64,000 bases of DNA, taken from the NCBI RefSeq assembly GCF_001650695.1, contig NZ_LWQS01000038.1:186001-250000 (forward strand), read 5' to 3'. Numbering within the stretch: the first letter of the stretch is position 1; each line of letters starts with the position of its first letter. This DNA comes from Chloroflexus islandicus. GTDB taxonomy: Bacteria; Chloroflexota; Chloroflexia; Chloroflexales; Chloroflexaceae. Shown here piece by piece: positions 32,484-42,162 of this stretch. The translations under genes were made by a program, and so were the position numbers. A model generated the notes under the pieces. It was not told where the DNA came from. It ran no database searches and saw only the letters and a list, made by a program, of their open reading frames with translations.

Positions 32484-33581
32484 ATGCCGCAACAGTTTAT
32501 TGTCAATATCATTACCCAAATGGAGGCAGGTGGGGCGCAAAAAGCGGCGATACAGGTCTGTGAGCGCCTTATCGAGCAAGGATTTCGGGCCGAAGTTTGG
32601 TTTTTATACAAAAAACGGCCAACCTATACCGATCGACCATTTGTACGTTGGTTGTGGGACGAGAAGCCAGCCAGCGCCCCAGCCTTTCTTGCTCTCGTCG
32701 TAAAACTGTACCATTGGTTACGCTTAGCCAAACCGGATGGCGTGATCACCTACACCCACTATGCGAATATCATTGGCCAAGCTACGGCATGGCTGGCTGG
32801 CATCAGGCACCGGTTAGCGACCCAGCGTAATCCGAGCTGGAGCTACCCGGCAGTTGCGCGCTGGTTTGATCGTCTCATCGGTTCGCTGGGCGGATATACC
32901 AGAAATGTTTTTGTGTCACATAGTGTTGAGCGATCGTTTCGCTCATACCCATCGCGATACTTACAGCGCAGCGTGGTGGTATTCAATGGGTTGCGGCAAC
33001 CGATCGCGACGTGCGATAAAGCAACAGCGCGGCAAGCGTTCGGCTTGCCAGTTGATCGCACGATCATTACCAGCGTTGGCCGGCTGGCGCACCAAAAGAA
33101 CCACGCATTATTGATCGAGGCGCTCAGCCAAGTATCGCCTGCATGCTGCCACCTCGTCATCGCCGGCGACGGGGAACTGCGCGCTGATCTAGAACAGCAG
33201 ATCCGCGACAGACATTGCACAGATCGGGTTACCCTATTGGGTGAACTGCCCCCCCACCGAATTGGCGATCTGCTGGCGGCCAGCGACATCTTCGCCTTGC
33301 CTTCACGCTACGAAGCCTTTGGCTTTGCCACAGTCGAAGCGATGATGATGGGTTTACCGGTGGTCGTGAGCGATCTCGATGTCAATCGCGAAATCATTGG
33401 CGATGCTGGTAGATTCTTGCCTACTGATGATGTAGATCAATGGCGCGATACGCTACGATCGCTAGCCGAACATGAACACCTACGGCTTGAATTGGGTGAA
33501 CGAGCCCGGAACCGCGCGACATTGTACGACCTTGATCAGATGGTTGCAGGATATTTACACCATTTATTTACCGAACGATGA
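32484..33581 (+). CDS. Glycosyltransferase family 4
   Basis: GT-B enzyme with GGAQKAAIQVCERL at the N-terminus, ITSVGRLAHQKNHALLIEAL, and SRYEAFGFATVEAMMMGLPVV holding the E-x7-E donor motif near 280 (quoted as its key segment). 365 residues. Its stop overlaps the next start (ATGA). Confidence 0.86.
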   Translation: MPQQFIVNIITQMEAGGAQKAAIQVCERLIEQGFRAEVWFLYKKRPTYTDRPFVRWLWDEKPASAPAFLALVVKLYHWLRLAKPDGVITYTHYANIIGQATAWLAGIRHRLATQRNPSWSYPAVARWFDRLIGSLGGYTRNVFVSHSVERSFRSYPSRYLQRSVVVFNGLRQPIATCDKATARQAFGLPVDRTIITSVGRLAHQKNHALLIEALSQVSPACCHLVIAGDGELRADLEQQIRDRHCTDRVTLLGELPPHRIGDLLAASDIFALPSRYEAFGFATVEAMMMGLPVVVSDLDVNREIIGDAGRFLPTDDVDQWRDTLRSLAEHEHLRLELGERARNRATLYDLDQMVAGYLHHLFTER

Positions 33582-34348
33582 AGACTGATCGCCTTGCGCT
33601 CCTTAATGTTTTAGTTGATCCTTTGCCGATCCCTTTACTCAACCAGTCCATCGCCACTGCGATCGCCCAGCACGCGCGTTGGATCATTGCTCATCACAAC
33701 CTTCACAGCGTTTACTTATATCAGCGCGACCCCAAAATGCGCGCATTTTACGAACGAGCCCAGATCATTCACATCGATGGGATGCCGCTGGTCTACTGGG
33801 GGCGGGTGCTTGGCTATCCATTGCGCCGCGACCAGCGCGTCACCTACGTCGATTGGGTGCATCCGTTGATGGCAGCAGCGGCGGCAGGAGGCTGGCGGGT
33901 CTTTTATTTGGGTGGCAAACCGGGGATAGCGGCGCGGGCCGCTGAACGGTTACGCCAACACTACCCGGCCTTGCAGATCGCCACCCGTGACGGGTACTTC
34001 CAACCGGCTGACAACACTGCGGTATTAACCGAAATAGCAAACTTTCAACCCCATGTCTTGATGGTAGGCATGGGTATGCCACGCCAAGAACACTGGATTC
34101 TCGAGAACCTTGAACACTTGACCGCGAATGCCATCCTAACAGCCGGGGCATGCTTCGATTACGTCGCCGGCGCAATCCCAACTCCACCGCGCTGGATGGG
34201 ACGCACCGGTCTCGAATGGCTCTACCGGCTCTACAGCGAGCCGCGCCGGTTAGCGCGGCGCTATCTGCTGGAACCGTGGGCGCTAGTCCCCCTGATGGTG
34301 CGCGATCTGTGGCAGATGGCCCAGCGTGGCAGAGGCGCCGGCAAATAA
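33578..34348 (+). CDS. WecG/TagA/CpsF family glycosyltransferase (GT26)
   Basis: GT26 enzymes add ManNAc or ManNAcA to the first lipid-linked sugar. Visible motifs: LHSVYLYQRDPKMRAFYERA, IHIDGMPLVYWGRVLG, RVTYVDWVHPL, VFYLGGKPGIAARAAERL, VGMGMPRQEHWI, and GACFDYVAGAIPTPPRWM. 256 residues, normal length. It probably acts second, after the initiating transferase encoded at 34528. Last gene before a promoter region. Confidence 0.9.
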   Translation: MKTDRLALLNVLVDPLPIPLLNQSIATAIAQHARWIIAHHNLHSVYLYQRDPKMRAFYERAQIIHIDGMPLVYWGRVLGYPLRRDQRVTYVDWVHPLMAAAAAGGWRVFYLGGKPGIAARAAERLRQHYPALQIATRDGYFQPADNTAVLTEIANFQPHVLMVGMGMPRQEHWILENLEHLTANAILTAGACFDYVAGAIPTPPRWMGRTGLEWLYRLYSEPRRLARRYLLEPWALVPLMVRDLWQMAQRGRGAGK

Positions 34349-34394
34349 GAGTACTCTTTGTGAGGGCTAAGATAATACTTGTTCTAGCATTTAC

Positions 34395-34424
34395 TTGCCC
34401 CATTCCCCACCTCCGTGCTATACT
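34395..34424 (+). promoter_or_regulatory. Candidate promoter of the second half of the polysaccharide locus
   Basis: TTGCCC (34395-34400) and TATACT (34419-34424) with an 18-base spacer, in the 179-base gap before the initiating transferase gene. Transcript start expected near 34431. Confidence 0.5.
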
Positions 34425-34472
34425 ATCCATCGGCATACCCCACAGTACGGGTGTTACACCGGTTGGAATGGA

Positions 34473-34514
34473 GTGAAGGCGCGGCCACGCCATGACGCTA
34501 GCTCGTGCCTTCAC
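34473..34514 (+). promoter_or_regulatory. Leader hairpin before the initiating transferase
   Basis: GTGAAGGC (34473-34480) pairs with GCCTTCAC (34507-34514), extended by CG/CG after one mismatch. It ends 2 bases before AAGGAG, the ribosome-binding site of the gene at 34528. It may affect translation start. It matches no riboswitch class I know. Confidence 0.45.
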
Positions 34515-34527
34515 GTAAGGAGCCGGC

Positions 34528-35904
34528 ATGCTGGAACGCCTGCGCGCGCGATTGATCGGAAGCGTGCTTGCATGGGATCTGATCGCGACGCTGCTTTGTC
34601 TCGTGTTAGTTGTTGGGGCTGATTCTGGGATCTCGATACACCAGTGGCCGCTCTATGCAGGTGTGGCTATTATCTGGACGCTGGTCTTTATCATCCTAGC
34701 CCCGCAACGCGCTATCTTCACACGCACGCTGCTCGAAGCCTTTACCCGCCTGTTTCTTGCTGTACTGCTAGCGGCAACGTCGTTTGCCGGGATGCTCTAT
34801 TTGATCAATGGCAATGTGATCGATCGCGATCATTTCCTCCGCTTTGTCGCGATTGATCTGGTCGTTTTGGGCATCATTCATCTTGGCTTCCGCACCTTTA
34901 CCCGCTGGCGGCAAACCCGCGGCGGCATGCGGCGAGTGTTGGTAGCCGGCGACGCAAACGCGGCTGCCCGGCTGTCCGATGAGTTCGGTCGCCGGCCATG
35001 GACGGGAGTGGCAATCGTTGGGTATGCATCAGATGAACGCGACGCGCCGGTAACCGTGCCCCGGCTCGGTAATCTGTCGGAACTGTTGGCACTGGTGCGG
35101 CAGTATCACATCGATGAAGTGATTTTTGCGTTGCCGCCGGCCCAGCACGACCGCGTCGTTGAATTGTCGCTGCAACTGCTTGGCGAACCGGTGATGCTGC
35201 ATACGGTACCCACGGCGCTCGATTTGGCCTTCGCCCGCACGCCGGTCGATAGCGTAGGCGGGATACCGCTCGTCTCGTTGCGTGAGTCGGCGTTGACCCC
35301 AACGCAGCGTGTGGTCAAACGGCTGTTTGATATCACGGTCATTCTAACGCTGATTGTGCTGCTCTCGCCGATAATGCTCTTGATCGCGCTCTTGATCAAG
35401 CTCGAATCACCCGGCCCGGCGATTTTCAAGCAAGAGCGGATCGGCGAGCATGGCCGTCGCTTTCAGATGTTTAAATTTCGCAGTATGTACATCGATGCCG
35501 ACCGGCGCTGGCACGAGGTCGCCAAGCGTGATGAAACGACCAACAAATTGATTCATAAGCAGAAAGACGATCCGCGTGTAACGCGCGTGGGCCGGAAGCT
35601 GCGCCGCACGTCACTCGATGAGTTACCGCAATTGTTTAACGTCCTGCGCGGCGAGATGAGTCTGGTCGGGCCGCGCCCAGAGATGCCGTATATCGTGGCT
35701 GAATACGAGCCGTGGCAGTGGCAGCGTTTCCGGGTGCCTCCCGGCATGACCGGCTGGTGGCAGGTGAACGGGCGGAGCGATAAGCCCTTGCATCTGCACA
35801 CCGAAGATGATCTCTACTATATTCAGAATTACTCGTTCTGGCTGGATTTGCGCATTCTGGCCAAAACGCTAATCGTGGTCTGGCAAGGACATGGCGCGTA
35901 CTGA
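34528..35904 (+). CDS. Polyprenyl-phosphate sugar-1-phosphate transferase (WbaP/EpsE type)
   Basis: Starts the polysaccharide repeat unit on undecaprenyl phosphate. About four N-terminal membrane helices, a CoA-binding-like Rossmann region (RVLVAGDANAAARLSDEFGR), a fifth helix (about 270-290) and the catalytic domain: KQERIGEHGRRFQMFKFRSM, RRTSLDELPQLFNVLRGEMS (Asp-Glu pair), LVGPRPEMPY, PGMTGWWQVNGRS. 458 residues, normal length for the long form. Different from the short PglC at 9684, so the cell likely starts two glycans. Confidence 0.9.
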   Translation: MLERLRARLIGSVLAWDLIATLLCLVLVVGADSGISIHQWPLYAGVAIIWTLVFIILAPQRAIFTRTLLEAFTRLFLAVLLAATSFAGMLYLINGNVIDRDHFLRFVAIDLVVLGIIHLGFRTFTRWRQTRGGMRRVLVAGDANAAARLSDEFGRRPWTGVAIVGYASDERDAPVTVPRLGNLSELLALVRQYHIDEVIFALPPAQHDRVVELSLQLLGEPVMLHTVPTALDLAFARTPVDSVGGIPLVSLRESALTPTQRVVKRLFDITVILTLIVLLSPIMLLIALLIKLESPGPAIFKQERIGEHGRRFQMFKFRSMYIDADRRWHEVAKRDETTNKLIHKQKDDPRVTRVGRKLRRTSLDELPQLFNVLRGEMSLVGPRPEMPYIVAEYEPWQWQRFRVPPGMTGWWQVNGRSDKPLHLHTEDDLYYIQNYSFWLDLRILAKTLIVVWQGHGAY

Positions 35905-37315
35905 GGCAATGAAGCCGGTATTTTCAGCCATCGCCCTGCAGTGGCGGCATCTGGTCTCCCACTATGTTGCTGAATGGCGGATCATCCGCTGGCTGGCGCC
36001 GTTGGTATTGCTGCATTCCCTGATCTATGTCTTTCTAGCTCCGCCATGGCAACACTACGACGAGCCGGGGCATTTCTTGTACGCAGCCTATATTGTTCGC
36101 GGCGGAATCAGCGCGCCGGATAACGTAGCGATTGCCCGCGAAGTGGCTGATTCAATGTACCGCCACCAGTTCTGGCCGCCTAATGTCCGGCCCGATCTGC
36201 TTAGCCCGCGCCCGCCGGCCATCCCCACCGACCAACGCCACCATCCGCCGCTCTACTACATAGTGATGGCCAGTATCATCAACCCGCTTCGCTATTTGCC
36301 GGTCGAGATGCAGCTCTACGCCGGTCGAATCGTGAGCGCATTGCTCATGACCCTGACAGTATTGGCCATCTGGCGCACCGTACAGACTATAGTACCCGAT
36401 GAACCGCGGATGGCGCTCGTGCTGGCGGCGATGGCGGCATTGACGCCGGCGTTTGTTGATCTCATGAGTGCGTTCAATAGCGATGTCCTGATGAATTTCG
36501 CGGCAGCGGCGGCGTTTTTAGGTATGGCCATCATGCTCCGTGACGGCTGGCGTCCAGCCGGCTTGGCGCTGGCACTCTTGGGTGCAACCGTCGCCATTCT
36601 GACCAAACGCACGGCGTTGCCGATTGTTGCACCGTTGGGGTTGGCACTGTTCTGGGTCGCCTACCGGCGCCCGCTGCGCTGGTGGGTGTATGTGCTAGCG
36701 GCAAGCGCCGGCGCCGGCATCGTAGCAGTGAGCAGTTTTACCCTGACTGCTGAAGGTTTGCAGACACAGCCATGGCTAGCGGCGATCGAGCGTGATTATC
36801 TACGGATACCGCTGGTGCCATGGCTGATATCATGGGCTGACTGGGGGCGAGCGTGGCCGTGGTACCAGCGCACGCTCGAAGTAGCGCATAGCCACTTTTG
36901 GGTACGGCTGGCTTGGGGGCATATCCCGGTCTGGCCACCAGTGGGTGATTGGCTCTTTGCCGGGTTGAGTCTGGCCGCTATCATCGGCTTGTGCCGCGGC
37001 GCATTCACATCATTCGCCACCCTACCATTGTGGCAACAGCGATGGCTCTGGCTCTGCCTGCTGGCAGTAGCAGTAGCTTGGTTCGCCCTGTTTGGCCGGC
37101 TGCACCCGCTCCTGCTCGAAGGCCAGCCCTACATCCCGCGTGGTCGCTATCTCTATTGGGCGCTAGTTCCCACCATCTGGTTGGTGGCCTTAGGATGGCA
37201 ACACCTCTGGTCAGAACGGTGGCGGCCATACACGCCTTACGTCTTGCTAGCCGTCTTGGCTATCTTTGATGTGGCGGCGCTGATGGCGTTAGTATCCTTT
37301 TACTATCTCAATTGA
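35891..37315 (+). CDS. Polytopic membrane protein, GT39/DUF2142-like glycosyltransferase
   Basis: About eleven membrane helices. The first outer loop has PWQHYDEPGHFLYA, the Asp-Glu of GT-C enzymes, and TDQRHHPPLYYI, a pattern of DUF2142/PMT-like proteins. Probably uses a polyprenyl-phosphate sugar made by a DPM1-like enzyme such as the one at 38739. The start overlaps the transferase gene by 14 bases; ATG 35909 is an alternative. Confidence 0.7.
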   Translation: MARTEAMKPVFSAIALQWRHLVSHYVAEWRIIRWLAPLVLLHSLIYVFLAPPWQHYDEPGHFLYAAYIVRGGISAPDNVAIAREVADSMYRHQFWPPNVRPDLLSPRPPAIPTDQRHHPPLYYIVMASIINPLRYLPVEMQLYAGRIVSALLMTLTVLAIWRTVQTIVPDEPRMALVLAAMAALTPAFVDLMSAFNSDVLMNFAAAAAFLGMAIMLRDGWRPAGLALALLGATVAILTKRTALPIVAPLGLALFWVAYRRPLRWWVYVLAASAGAGIVAVSSFTLTAEGLQTQPWLAAIERDYLRIPLVPWLISWADWGRAWPWYQRTLEVAHSHFWVRLAWGHIPVWPPVGDWLFAGLSLAAIIGLCRGAFTSFATLPLWQQRWLWLCLLAVAVAWFALFGRLHPLLLEGQPYIPRGRYLYWALVPTIWLVALGWQHLWSERWRPYTPYVLLAVLAIFDVAALMALVSFYYLN

Positions 37316-37341
37316 CGAAGCAAGCACCTGTCTGCTACAAT
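37312..37341 (+). promoter_or_regulatory. Candidate promoter of wzz
   Basis: TTGACG (37312-37317), 18-base spacer, TACAAT (37336-37341), 25 bases before the wzz start. The -35 box overlaps the stop codon of the gene upstream. Good sigma-70 match. Confidence 0.6.
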
Positions 37342-37366
37342 CGGGCAGCTATGGCAGGGATACCTG

Positions 37367-38692
37367 ATGGATAGGCGCATGGAAGACGAGATTGACCTGA
37401 AACCGTACCTGCGGGCGCTGCTACGGCGCTGGTGGATCATCATCGGCGTGGCAGCGGTGTTAGCAGTGATCGCAGGAGTGGTGGCTGTGATCCGCACACC
37501 GCCCCATACGGCCAGCGCCTCGCTGTTGATTGTGCCGGCCAGCGCCCAAGTGACGCTTGACACTCGTTTTACCAGTCGCGACTCAATGCTGTTTACCACA
37601 ACGGTCAACCAGCGCGAAGCGTTGCTAGGGCTGGCGCGCGATGCGACGCTGGAAGCAAAGGTGGCGCAGGCACTAGCGATCACATACCAACCCGGCAAGT
37701 TAATAAGCCAGATCGCAATCGAATCTGACGGCGATCTGGTACGGATCACAGCCCGCGCCGAAACGAGTGAGGAAGCGCAGCGATTGGCAACGGCATGGGC
37801 GCAAGCATATGCCCGCTTCGTAGCTGAGACATACACTCGCGATACGGCATCACTTCCCCTCGTTGAGCAACAACTGGCTGAAGCGCAGCAACGCTACCAA
37901 GAGGCGCAAGCCGCGTTAGAGGCGTTTATTGCGCAGGGAAAGATCACCGTCGTCGAGCAAGAGGTGCGCCGGTTAACCGATCTGGTTAACAATACCCGCA
38001 CGGCGGGCACGACCCGTTTTAACGCTTATTTACAACGCAGCAATATCCTTGAACAGATTCTGCGCGATACACGCTTGCTGCGGGAACGGTTGGCCAGCCA
38101 AACCAGCGATGGCCCTGCCACGGCTGACGCAATTGCCGCCTTGTTGCTCCGCATTCGCAATTTGAGCGATCAGGGCAGTGATCGCCCAATTCTCCAAATT
38201 GACAGTTCGCTCGCTACTAACGCGACTGTGACAGTGACCGATATCGATAAGTTAATTTCCATCCTCGAAACTGAATCCCGCGCCGTACGCAGCGAAGCGG
38301 AACGATTAAGCGCAGTGGAGCTGGAGGAACTCAATCCCGCCGCCACCCGGCTGCTGATCGAACGACTCATCGCGGCGCAAACTCGCTATGAGCAATTGTT
38401 AGCTCGCCAACGCGAATTGATTCGTAACCGCGATATTGCGTTCAATCTGGTTGAAGTCTTGTTACGGCGAATTGATGAGTTGCGGATCGCTGATGCCGCG
38501 CCGCAAGTATCGGTGCGCTATTTAGGCACCGTAACCAACCTAACTCCAGTGATTGACCGGCGAGCCCTCACGCAAGTTGCTATCGCCGCATTAGCCGGGA
38601 TGGTGCTGTCCGCTGCGGTGATTGTAGCGATGGAGGCAATGGCTAGTGCTCGTCGCAGCACACCGCCGCAGCCAAAGCCAGCTGGTGATTGA
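37367..38692 (+). CDS. wzz: Wzz-type chain-length determinant protein
   Basis: Two membrane helices (about 22-45 and 402-424) flank a long extracytoplasmic coiled region (LVEQQLAEAQQRYQEAQAAL near 165; LLIERLIAAQTRYEQLLARQ). The N-terminus EDEIDLKPYLRALLRRWWII is typical of Wzz domains. 441 residues. There is no Wzc tyrosine-kinase domain and none nearby. Sets polymer length with Wzy. Confidence 0.88.
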   Translation: MDRRMEDEIDLKPYLRALLRRWWIIIGVAAVLAVIAGVVAVIRTPPHTASASLLIVPASAQVTLDTRFTSRDSMLFTTTVNQREALLGLARDATLEAKVAQALAITYQPGKLISQIAIESDGDLVRITARAETSEEAQRLATAWAQAYARFVAETYTRDTASLPLVEQQLAEAQQRYQEAQAALEAFIAQGKITVVEQEVRRLTDLVNNTRTAGTTRFNAYLQRSNILEQILRDTRLLRERLASQTSDGPATADAIAALLLRIRNLSDQGSDRPILQIDSSLATNATVTVTDIDKLISILETESRAVRSEAERLSAVELEELNPAATRLLIERLIAAQTRYEQLLARQRELIRNRDIAFNLVEVLLRRIDELRIADAAPQVSVRYLGTVTNLTPVIDRRALTQVAIAALAGMVLSAAVIVAMEAMASARRSTPPQPKPAGD

Positions 38693-38738
38693 CAACCGCC
38701 CGCCGGCACGCCTTGGCATCATAGAGTAGCACATAACG

Positions 38739-39431
38739 ATGAAGCGTCCGCTGATTTCTGTAATCATTCCCTGCTATAACGAAGCCGCAACTCTACCGAC
38801 GATTCTGGCTCAAGTTGAAGCTGTTGATCTCGACAAAGAGATCATCATTGTGGATGACCATTCCACCGATGAAACGCCGGCGATTCTCGCCGAACTGGCG
38901 CGTACACGACCGCACCTCACCATCATTCGCCATCCGCAAAACCGTGGCAAGGGGGCGGCGGTACGCAGCGGATTGGCCCATGCCCGCGGCGAGATCACGA
39001 TCATCCAAGATGCCGATCTGGAATATGATCCGCAAGATTACTATGAATTGGTAAAACCGATCGCGAACCGGCGCGTTGATGTGGTCTTCGGCAGCCGATT
39101 TCTTGGCCGCCATACCGGAATGTATTTTTGGAATGCGATCGGCAACAAGTTCCTCACCTTTTTGACGAATTTTCTCTTTAACTGCTGGATCTCTGACATG
39201 GAGACCTGCTATAAAGTGGTGCGCACCGACATTTTGCGTGATTTGCGGCTTGAGAGCAACGATTTTCGCATCGAGCCGGAAATTGCCGCCAAGGTGTTGC
39301 GCCGCGGCTACCGGATCTATGAAGTGCCGGTGAGCTATCTAGGCCGCACCTACGAAGAGGGCAAGAAGATGAAGCCGATTCAAGGGTTTTACGCCATCTT
39401 TGCCCTGTTGAAGTACCGGTTGTGGGTGTAA
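38739..39431 (+). CDS. Family 2 glycosyltransferase, DPM1-like
   Basis: GT-A fold: [65 protein letters not shown] (DxD-like), and [14 protein letters not shown]. 230 residues with no C-terminal membrane helices, as in soluble polyprenyl-phosphate mannose/glucose synthases. Likely supplies the lipid-P-sugar used by the GT-C proteins at 24096 and 35891. Confidence 0.88.
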   Translation: MKRPLISVIIPCYNEAATLPTILAQVEAVDLDKEIIIVDDHSTDETPAILAELARTRPHLTIIRHPQNRGKGAAVRSGLAHARGEITIIQDADLEYDPQDYYELVKPIANRRVDVVFGSRFLGRHTGMYFWNAIGNKFLTFLTNFLFNCWISDMETCYKVVRTDILRDLRLESNDFRIEPEIAAKVLRRGYRIYEVPVSYLGRTYEEGKKMKPIQGFYAIFALLKYRLWV

Positions 39432-39723
39432 TCACGCGGACACAGATTGACACGGGTTCGACGGATTGGCGCAGTTCGGGCAGCAAACGGTGGAAGCTGG
39501 TATCTGCTTCCGGTTAATACGACACGGATACACCAGCTTGTCACGGAACGAGCACCGGTTTGCTCCCTATTTTGAACATCTCACTAGCAAAACTTGTGCA
39601 ATCAGATAAGTTGTGATACAACACTCAGGGAAGGCAGGCGGTGGGCCTGCCGCCATTCCGCGGAGGGGCGGGCGGCGCGGGAAGATCCCGGCACGCTCGC
39701 TTTTCGTTCGTCATGAGGAACGC
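39432..39723. other. Intergenic stretch with degenerate ACGGAT/ACACGG repeats
   Basis: No gene seen. Text such as CGGACACAGATTGACACGGG and ACGACACGGATACAC belongs to a low-grade dispersed repeat also present near 43940-44010 and weakly near 17455. The open frame upstream of 39724 continues through here but lacks a start signal. Confidence 0.4.
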
Positions 39724-41004
39724 ATGCGAATCGCGATGCTGAGTGTCCATAGTAGCCCGCTGGCGCGGCTGGGAGGCAAAGAGGCCGGCGGGATGAATGT
39801 CTATGTGCGCGAATTGGCCCGTGAGCTTGGCCAGCGCGGGGTTTTGGTCGATATCTTTACCCGCAGCCAAGAGCGCGAGACGCCAACCGTCACGGCACTG
39901 GGGCGCGGGGTGCGCTTGATCAGCCTGCATGCGGGGCCGGCGGCGCCGTACGATAAAAATCTGCTCTTGACCTATTTGCCCGAATTTGTGAGCCGGGTGC
40001 GCTGTTTTGCCGACGGCGAAGATGTGAGTTACGATGTGATCCACAGCCACTATTGGTTGTCGGGCGAAGCGGCACTGCGCTTGCGCCGGGTCTGGCGAGC
40101 ACCGGTGGTTCACATGTTTCACACCTTGGGCGCGATGAAGAATAGCGTGGCCCGTTCGGAGGAAGAGGTCGAAACCAACCGGCGGATTGCGATCGAACGC
40201 CGGCTGATGCGCGAGGCGGATGCGGTGGTTGCGGCCACGCCGCTCGACCGGGCGCAGATGGTGTGGCATTATGGCGCTGATGCCAGCCGGATTAGGGTTA
40301 TCCCGTGCGGTGTGGATCTGCGCCGGTTTCAACCGGGTGATCGGGCTGCGGCGCGGGCGGCGTTAGGCGTGCCGCACGATGCGATGATGCTGGTGTGTGT
40401 AGGCCGGATGGAGCCGCTGAAGGGGATGGATGCGTTGATCCGGGCCGCGGCGCGGCTGATCAGGCAACACCCTGCTTGGCGCGAGCGGTTGCAAGTGGTA
40501 CTAGTCGGCGGCGAGGATGAAACGCAGCCAGCGCGGTGGAATAGCGAACAGCGCCGGCTGGATGGGCTGCGGCGCGAGCTAGGGATTGCGGCGCAGGTGC
40601 AGTTTGCCGGCGCACAACCGCAAGAGCGGTTGCCGCTCTACTACACCGCCGCTGATGTGGTGGCCGCCCCCTCACATTACGAATCGTTCGGCTTGGCGGC
40701 GCTCGAAGCGTTGGCGTGCGGGGCGGCGGTGGTGGCGTCAAATGTGGGCGGGTTGGCGCTGACGATCGAAGATCGGCGCAGCGGGTTGCTGGTTCCGCCC
40801 GATGATGATGCAGCGCTCGCTGCCCAGATCGAGCGCATTCTGACCGACGCAGCGCTGGCCGCGCGGCTGCGGGCGGCGGCAGTACAGCGCGCGGCTGAGT
40901 ATGGCTGGCCGGCGATTGCCCGGCGTATTGCCGCGCTCTACGATGAGCTGACGGCAGCGAACGCGGCAATCTGGTCGGCGCGGCGATTGGTGCGGGTATC
41001 GTGA
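39724..41004 (+). CDS. Glycosyltransferase family 4 (MshA/sucrose-phosphate-synthase-like)
   Basis: GT-B enzyme: MRIAMLSVHSSPLARLGGKE, GGMNVYVRELARELGQRG and HSHYWLSGEAALRLRR are the marks of the MshA/sucrose-synthase-like branch. The donor domain has VCVGRMEPLKGMDALI and SHYESFGLAALEALACGAAV (E-x7-E). The start at 39724 has GAGGAA upstream. Its stop overlaps the GTG start of the MFS gene. Donor and acceptor cannot be named; mycothiol itself is not expected here. Confidence 0.83.
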   Translation: MRIAMLSVHSSPLARLGGKEAGGMNVYVRELARELGQRGVLVDIFTRSQERETPTVTALGRGVRLISLHAGPAAPYDKNLLLTYLPEFVSRVRCFADGEDVSYDVIHSHYWLSGEAALRLRRVWRAPVVHMFHTLGAMKNSVARSEEEVETNRRIAIERRLMREADAVVAATPLDRAQMVWHYGADASRIRVIPCGVDLRRFQPGDRAAARAALGVPHDAMMLVCVGRMEPLKGMDALIRAAARLIRQHPAWRERLQVVLVGGEDETQPARWNSEQRRLDGLRRELGIAAQVQFAGAQPQERLPLYYTAADVVAAPSHYESFGLAALEALACGAAVVASNVGGLALTIEDRRSGLLVPPDDDAALAAQIERILTDAALAARLRAAAVQRAAEYGWPAIARRIAALYDELTAANAAIWSARRLVRVS

Positions 41005-42158
41005 AACGAACGTGGGCATTGATCATTGCCGGCATGCTCTATTTGGGCGTGGGCTGGATTCTGTCGGCGATCGGGCCGAGCTTGCCCGGTCTGGCGGCCC
41101 AAGTTGGCAAAGATGTCACCGATCTAGGCGCGGTGTTTACCGCTTTTTCGCTGGGCGGCGTACTCGCCTCGATTGGCGTCGGCGCGGCGATCGGGCGGTG
41201 GGGGATGCGAACGGTGATTGCCACCGGCGCAGCACTCATGGGGAGCGGGATGTTGCTGGCTGGGTTGAGCCCGCTGCTGATTGGCCTGTTGGCCGGCACC
41301 TTGTTGGCTGGGTTTGGCTATGGCGGGATGCTGGCCGGCGGTAATCTGTTGATTGCCCGCTTGTACCACGGCGCCGCCGGCGCGCTTAATGCGCTCAATC
41401 TCTTTTTCAGCGTCGGCTCGATCGGCGGCCCGATGTTGGTCGCGCTCATGATTGCCATGTTCGACCGGCCACAGGCAGCGATCTGGCTGGGCGCGCTATT
41501 GATGATCGGGTTGGTTTGGCCGGCTACCCGGCTGCAAGAACCCACCCAAGCGCCGGCAGCGCAGATGGCCGGTGCGCCGCGCTGGCTGGCGGCGGTGATG
41601 TTTGGATTGCTGATGTTCACTTACATCGGCACCGAAATCGGGATCGGTGGGTGGATTGCGTTGATCCTTGAGCGCGGCGCTGGCTTAGAGGCGTCGTTGG
41701 CAGCGTTGAGCACTAGTCTCTTTTGGGGGATGTTGACCGGAGGGCGCTTAGCGGCAGCGTTCTGGGGCGACCGGCTTGGGCCACTGCGCATGCTCTTGTT
41801 GTGCGTGATCGGGTTGGGTCTCGGTGGCGCGCTCTTGGTGATGGGCACGGCACAGGCAACGTTGGCGCTGACGGCAGTAGCGATCATGGGGCTGGCCTGT
41901 GGCCCGATCTTCCCGACCACGATGCTGATGATCACCCACGCTGCCGGGCGAAGCGGCGCGGCGTTGAGTGTGGCATTAACGATCGGCACCGGCGGCGGTT
42001 TGTTTCTACCGGCGCTGTTTGGGTTATTGATCGGCTGGTTTGGCCCGCCGGTCGGGGCGCTACTGGTGGTGATTGACGCGACGTTGATGGTGGTGATGGT
42101 GGCGGTGGCCCGGCACGGGATGGCCCGTCCGCCAGCGATGGCCAAATCGCCGGCATGA
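41001..42158 (+). CDS. MFS transporter
   Basis: 385 residues, about twelve membrane helices, with the A-like motif [14 protein letters not shown] between helices 2 and 3. It resembles the sugar/fucose-permease-like MFS branch. GTG start overlapping the GT4 gene stop (GTGA). pxpA begins 5 bases after it, so it may import or export a 5-oxoproline-related or other small solute; the substrate is inferred from context only. Confidence 0.78.
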   Translation: MKRTWALIIAGMLYLGVGWILSAIGPSLPGLAAQVGKDVTDLGAVFTAFSLGGVLASIGVGAAIGRWGMRTVIATGAALMGSGMLLAGLSPLLIGLLAGTLLAGFGYGGMLAGGNLLIARLYHGAAGALNALNLFFSVGSIGGPMLVALMIAMFDRPQAAIWLGALLMIGLVWPATRLQEPTQAPAAQMAGAPRWLAAVMFGLLMFTYIGTEIGIGGWIALILERGAGLEASLAALSTSLFWGMLTGGRLAAAFWGDRLGPLRMLLLCVIGLGLGGALLVMGTAQATLALTAVAIMGLACGPIFPTTMLMITHAAGRSGAALSVALTIGTGGGLFLPALFGLLIGWFGPPVGALLVVIDATLMVVMVAVARHGMARPPAMAKSPA

Positions 42159-42162
42159 TGGC

